The translations under genes and the position numbers were made by a program. 62,238 nt of DNA from Bacillus swezeyi. GTDB lineage: Bacteria; Bacillota; Bacilli; Bacillales; Bacillaceae. Positions within the stretch are counted from its first letter, which is position 1, and every line of letters starts with the position of its first letter. The notes under the pieces were generated by a model that was given only the letters and a program-made list of their open reading frames with translations, searched no databases and was not told the origin of the DNA. Below, piece by piece: positions 60,993-62,238 of the stretch. Where the stretch lies: assembly GCF_001969815.1 (NCBI RefSeq), contig NZ_MRBK01000029.1:1-62238 (forward strand), in the 5' to 3' direction.

Positions 60993-61907
60993 TTAGCTGA
61001 CACTTAAACTTTGATCTTTGATGTCTGCTTTTTCCCCTTCGCGCACTACACGCTCGCGGAACTTTTCAAGCATCCGGTTTGTATGAACTCCCGGCTTGCC
61101 GTCTCCGATTTGCCTGCCGTCTACTTTAACAACCGCAATGACTTCGGCAGCCGTTCCGGTCAAGAACACTTCATCGGCTGTATAAACATCATGACGGGTA
61201 AACGGCTCTTCCTTCACTTCATAGCCGAGCTCTTCGGCTATTTCAATGATGGCATTGCGGGTAATCCCTTCCAACGCTCCGATATACCCCGGCGGTGTTA
61301 ACAGCTTGCCGTTTTTATAAATAAATACATTATCCGCAGAACCTTCGGCCACATAGCCTTGGTCATTAAGCATCAGCGCTTCGCTGACTCCTGCCATCTG
61401 CGCCTCGATTCTAACAAGAATGTTATTTAAATAGTTTAGGGATTTTACTTTCGGACTTAACACATCCGGCCGGTTTCTTCTTGTCGGCACTGTGACGATA
61501 TCAATTCCCGTTTCATATAAATGTTTCGGGAATATTGCCAATGGTTCGACAATTATAATGACACTCGGGTTTGAACAATTGTTTGGATCGAGTCCAAGAT
61601 CCCCTGCCCCTCTTGAAACGACCAGGCGAATATAAGCATCTTTAAGCCCGTTTTTTTCAACAGTTCTGAGAACGTATTGTGTCAGTTCTTCCTGCTGATA
61701 AGGGATTTTCAGCAGAATGGATCTTGCTGAATCATAGAGACGATCCATATGCTCTTTCATTCTGAAGATATTTCCGTCGTACACCCTTATCCCTTCAAAC
61801 ACTCCGTCCCCGTATAAAAATCCGTGATCATAGACTGATATTTTAGCGTCTTCTTTTTTAACGAGTTTGTCGTTTAGGAAGATCCACTGGTCTTTCTGGT
61901 CCCCCAT
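60993..61907 (-). CDS. ilvE: Branched-chain amino acid aminotransferase IlvE
   Basis: IlvE (about 304 aa) is a fold-type IV PLP enzyme that makes the last step to Leu, Ile and Val. SVYDHGFLYGDGVFEGIRVY is the N-terminal signature. The PLP lysine is in SPKVKSLNYLNNILVRIEA, followed by EGSADNVFIYKNG and FLTGTAAEVIAV. I use ATG 61907. A GTG at 61919 abuts the AAAGGTG site and is less likely. In B. subtilis the aminotransferase genes (ywaA, ybgE) lie elsewhere; here it sits just upstream of the ilv-leu T-box, as in the B. cereus group. Confidence 0.94.
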   Translation of the reverse strand: MGDQKDQWIFLNDKLVKKEDAKISVYDHGFLYGDGVFEGIRVYDGNIFRMKEHMDRLYDSARSILLKIPYQQEELTQYVLRTVEKNGLKDAYIRLVVSRGAGDLGLDPNNCSNPSVIIIVEPLAIFPKHLYETGIDIVTVPTRRNRPDVLSPKVKSLNYLNNILVRIEAQMAGVSEALMLNDQGYVAEGSADNVFIYKNGKLLTPPGYIGALEGITRNAIIEIAEELGYEVKEEPFTRHDVYTADEVFLTGTAAEVIAVVKVDGRQIGDGKPGVHTNRMLEKFRERVVREGEKADIKDQSLSVS

Positions 61908-61953
61908 GCCCTCTAGCACACCTTTCTGTTGTAAATAAACGCTTTAAACGAGT

Positions 61954-61986
61954 AAAAAATCGTGATGCGGGAACCCGTTTTCCCGC
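61954..61986 (-). terminator. Possible attenuator hairpin in the ilvE leader
   Basis: On the - strand GCGGGAA pairs with TTCCCGC, and six T residues follow after seven bases. It lies between promoter and start codon. No T-box core is present. Confidence 0.4.
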
Positions 61987-62043
61987 TGTCTTCCTCGGGA
62001 AAGATGAAAAGTTTTAAAAGGAATTGTTCTTTTGTTTGAACTC

Positions 62044-62072
62044 ATATTACGCCCCTTTACAGGCAGTGTCAA
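62044..62072 (-). promoter_or_regulatory. Sigma-A promoter of ilvE
   Basis: On the - strand TTGACA (62067-62072), 17 bp, TAATAT (62044-62049). Confidence 0.75.
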
Positions 62073-62085
62073 CCGTATTTTTTAA

Positions 62086-62100
62086 AATAATTAGACAATT
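62086..62100 (-). promoter_or_regulatory. Weak CodY-box-like sequence upstream of ilvE
   Basis: AATTGTCTAATTATT matches AATTTTCWGAAAATT at 11 of 15 positions and lies 13 bp upstream of the ilvE -35. CodY control of branched-chain genes is expected, but the match is marginal. Confidence 0.25.
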
Positions 62101-62171
62101 TAGATTAATCAATCTACTTGTATACGCTTACATAATCAGTGTTTCATACAACTTTGTCATATTTTATCACA

Positions 62172-62210
62172 CAAAAAAAGAAACCTTATGTTTTATCTAG
62201 TAAGGTTTTT
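62172..62210 (-). terminator. Terminator of a gene right of the window
   Basis: AAACCTTA pairs with TAAGGTTT, followed by seven T residues on the - strand. It would end a leftward transcript from beyond the right edge. Confidence 0.6.
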
Positions 62211-62238
62211 GCCATCTAACATGTACAGACTCCATTTA

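Overview
The window is chromosomal DNA of a Bacillus of the B. subtilis group, most like B. licheniformis / B. paralicheniformis. The evidence is the gene order, which follows the B. subtilis block safA-nad-phe-obg-spo0B-rpmA-spoIVF-min-mre-radC-maf-spoIIB-comC-folC-valS-spoVID-hem-lon-clpX-tig-leu-ilv, together with protein-level similarity and endospore genes carrying recognisable sigma-E and sigma-F promoters. Departures from B. subtilis are an ArsR/SRPBCC gene pair between minD and spoIVFA, ilvE directly upstream of ilvB, and an accessory left end. No rRNA, tRNA, CRISPR array, prophage or complete insertion sequence was seen. Gene names rest on recognised protein families and synteny; no database search was possible.

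Layout. 1-5400: small and accessory genes, including a 41-aa basic peptide, a 61-aa membrane protein, a two-component system, sspH, a DinB-family protein, a membrane-anchored poly-gamma-glutamate-hydrolase-like protein, a CxxC mini-protein and an unknown 107-aa protein. 5500-8400: yrbC, coxA and safA. 8400-13700: the NAD locus nadB-nadC-nadA, divergent from nadS(nifS)-nadR. 13700-18400: pheA, pheB, obg, spo0B, then rpmA, prp and rplU behind an L21 leader. 18400-25100: spoIVFB/FA, the inserted pair, minD/minC and mreD/C/B. 25100-33100: radC, maf, spoIIB, comC, folC and valS with its T-box. 33200-36100: a small membrane gene, ysxE and spoVID. 36200-42500: hemL-B-D-C-X-A. 42600-52400: ysxD, ysxC, lonA, lonB, clpX, tig and ysoA. 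52500-62100: leuD-C-B-A, ilvC-H-B with a Leu T-box, and ilvE.

How the genes work together. Many products serve sporulation: SafA, SpoVID, CoxA and YsxE in coat and cortex; Spo0B in the phosphorelay; SpoIVFA/FB in pro-sigma-K activation; SpoIIB in engulfment; LonB in the forespore; SspH in the spore core. The rest are core operons for NAD, haem, phenylalanine and branched-chain amino acids, cell shape and division (Mre, Min), ribosome assembly (Obg, YsxC, L21, L27, Prp) and protein quality control (LonA, ClpX, trigger factor).

The least explained DNA is a folded element of about 290 bp between clpX and lonB (48051-48338). It is bounded by two near-identical hairpins, closed by a long imperfect stem, and contains two tandem hairpin modules whose aligned 30-nt halves differ only by transitions. 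It is the best candidate here for an undescribed structured RNA or miniature mobile element.
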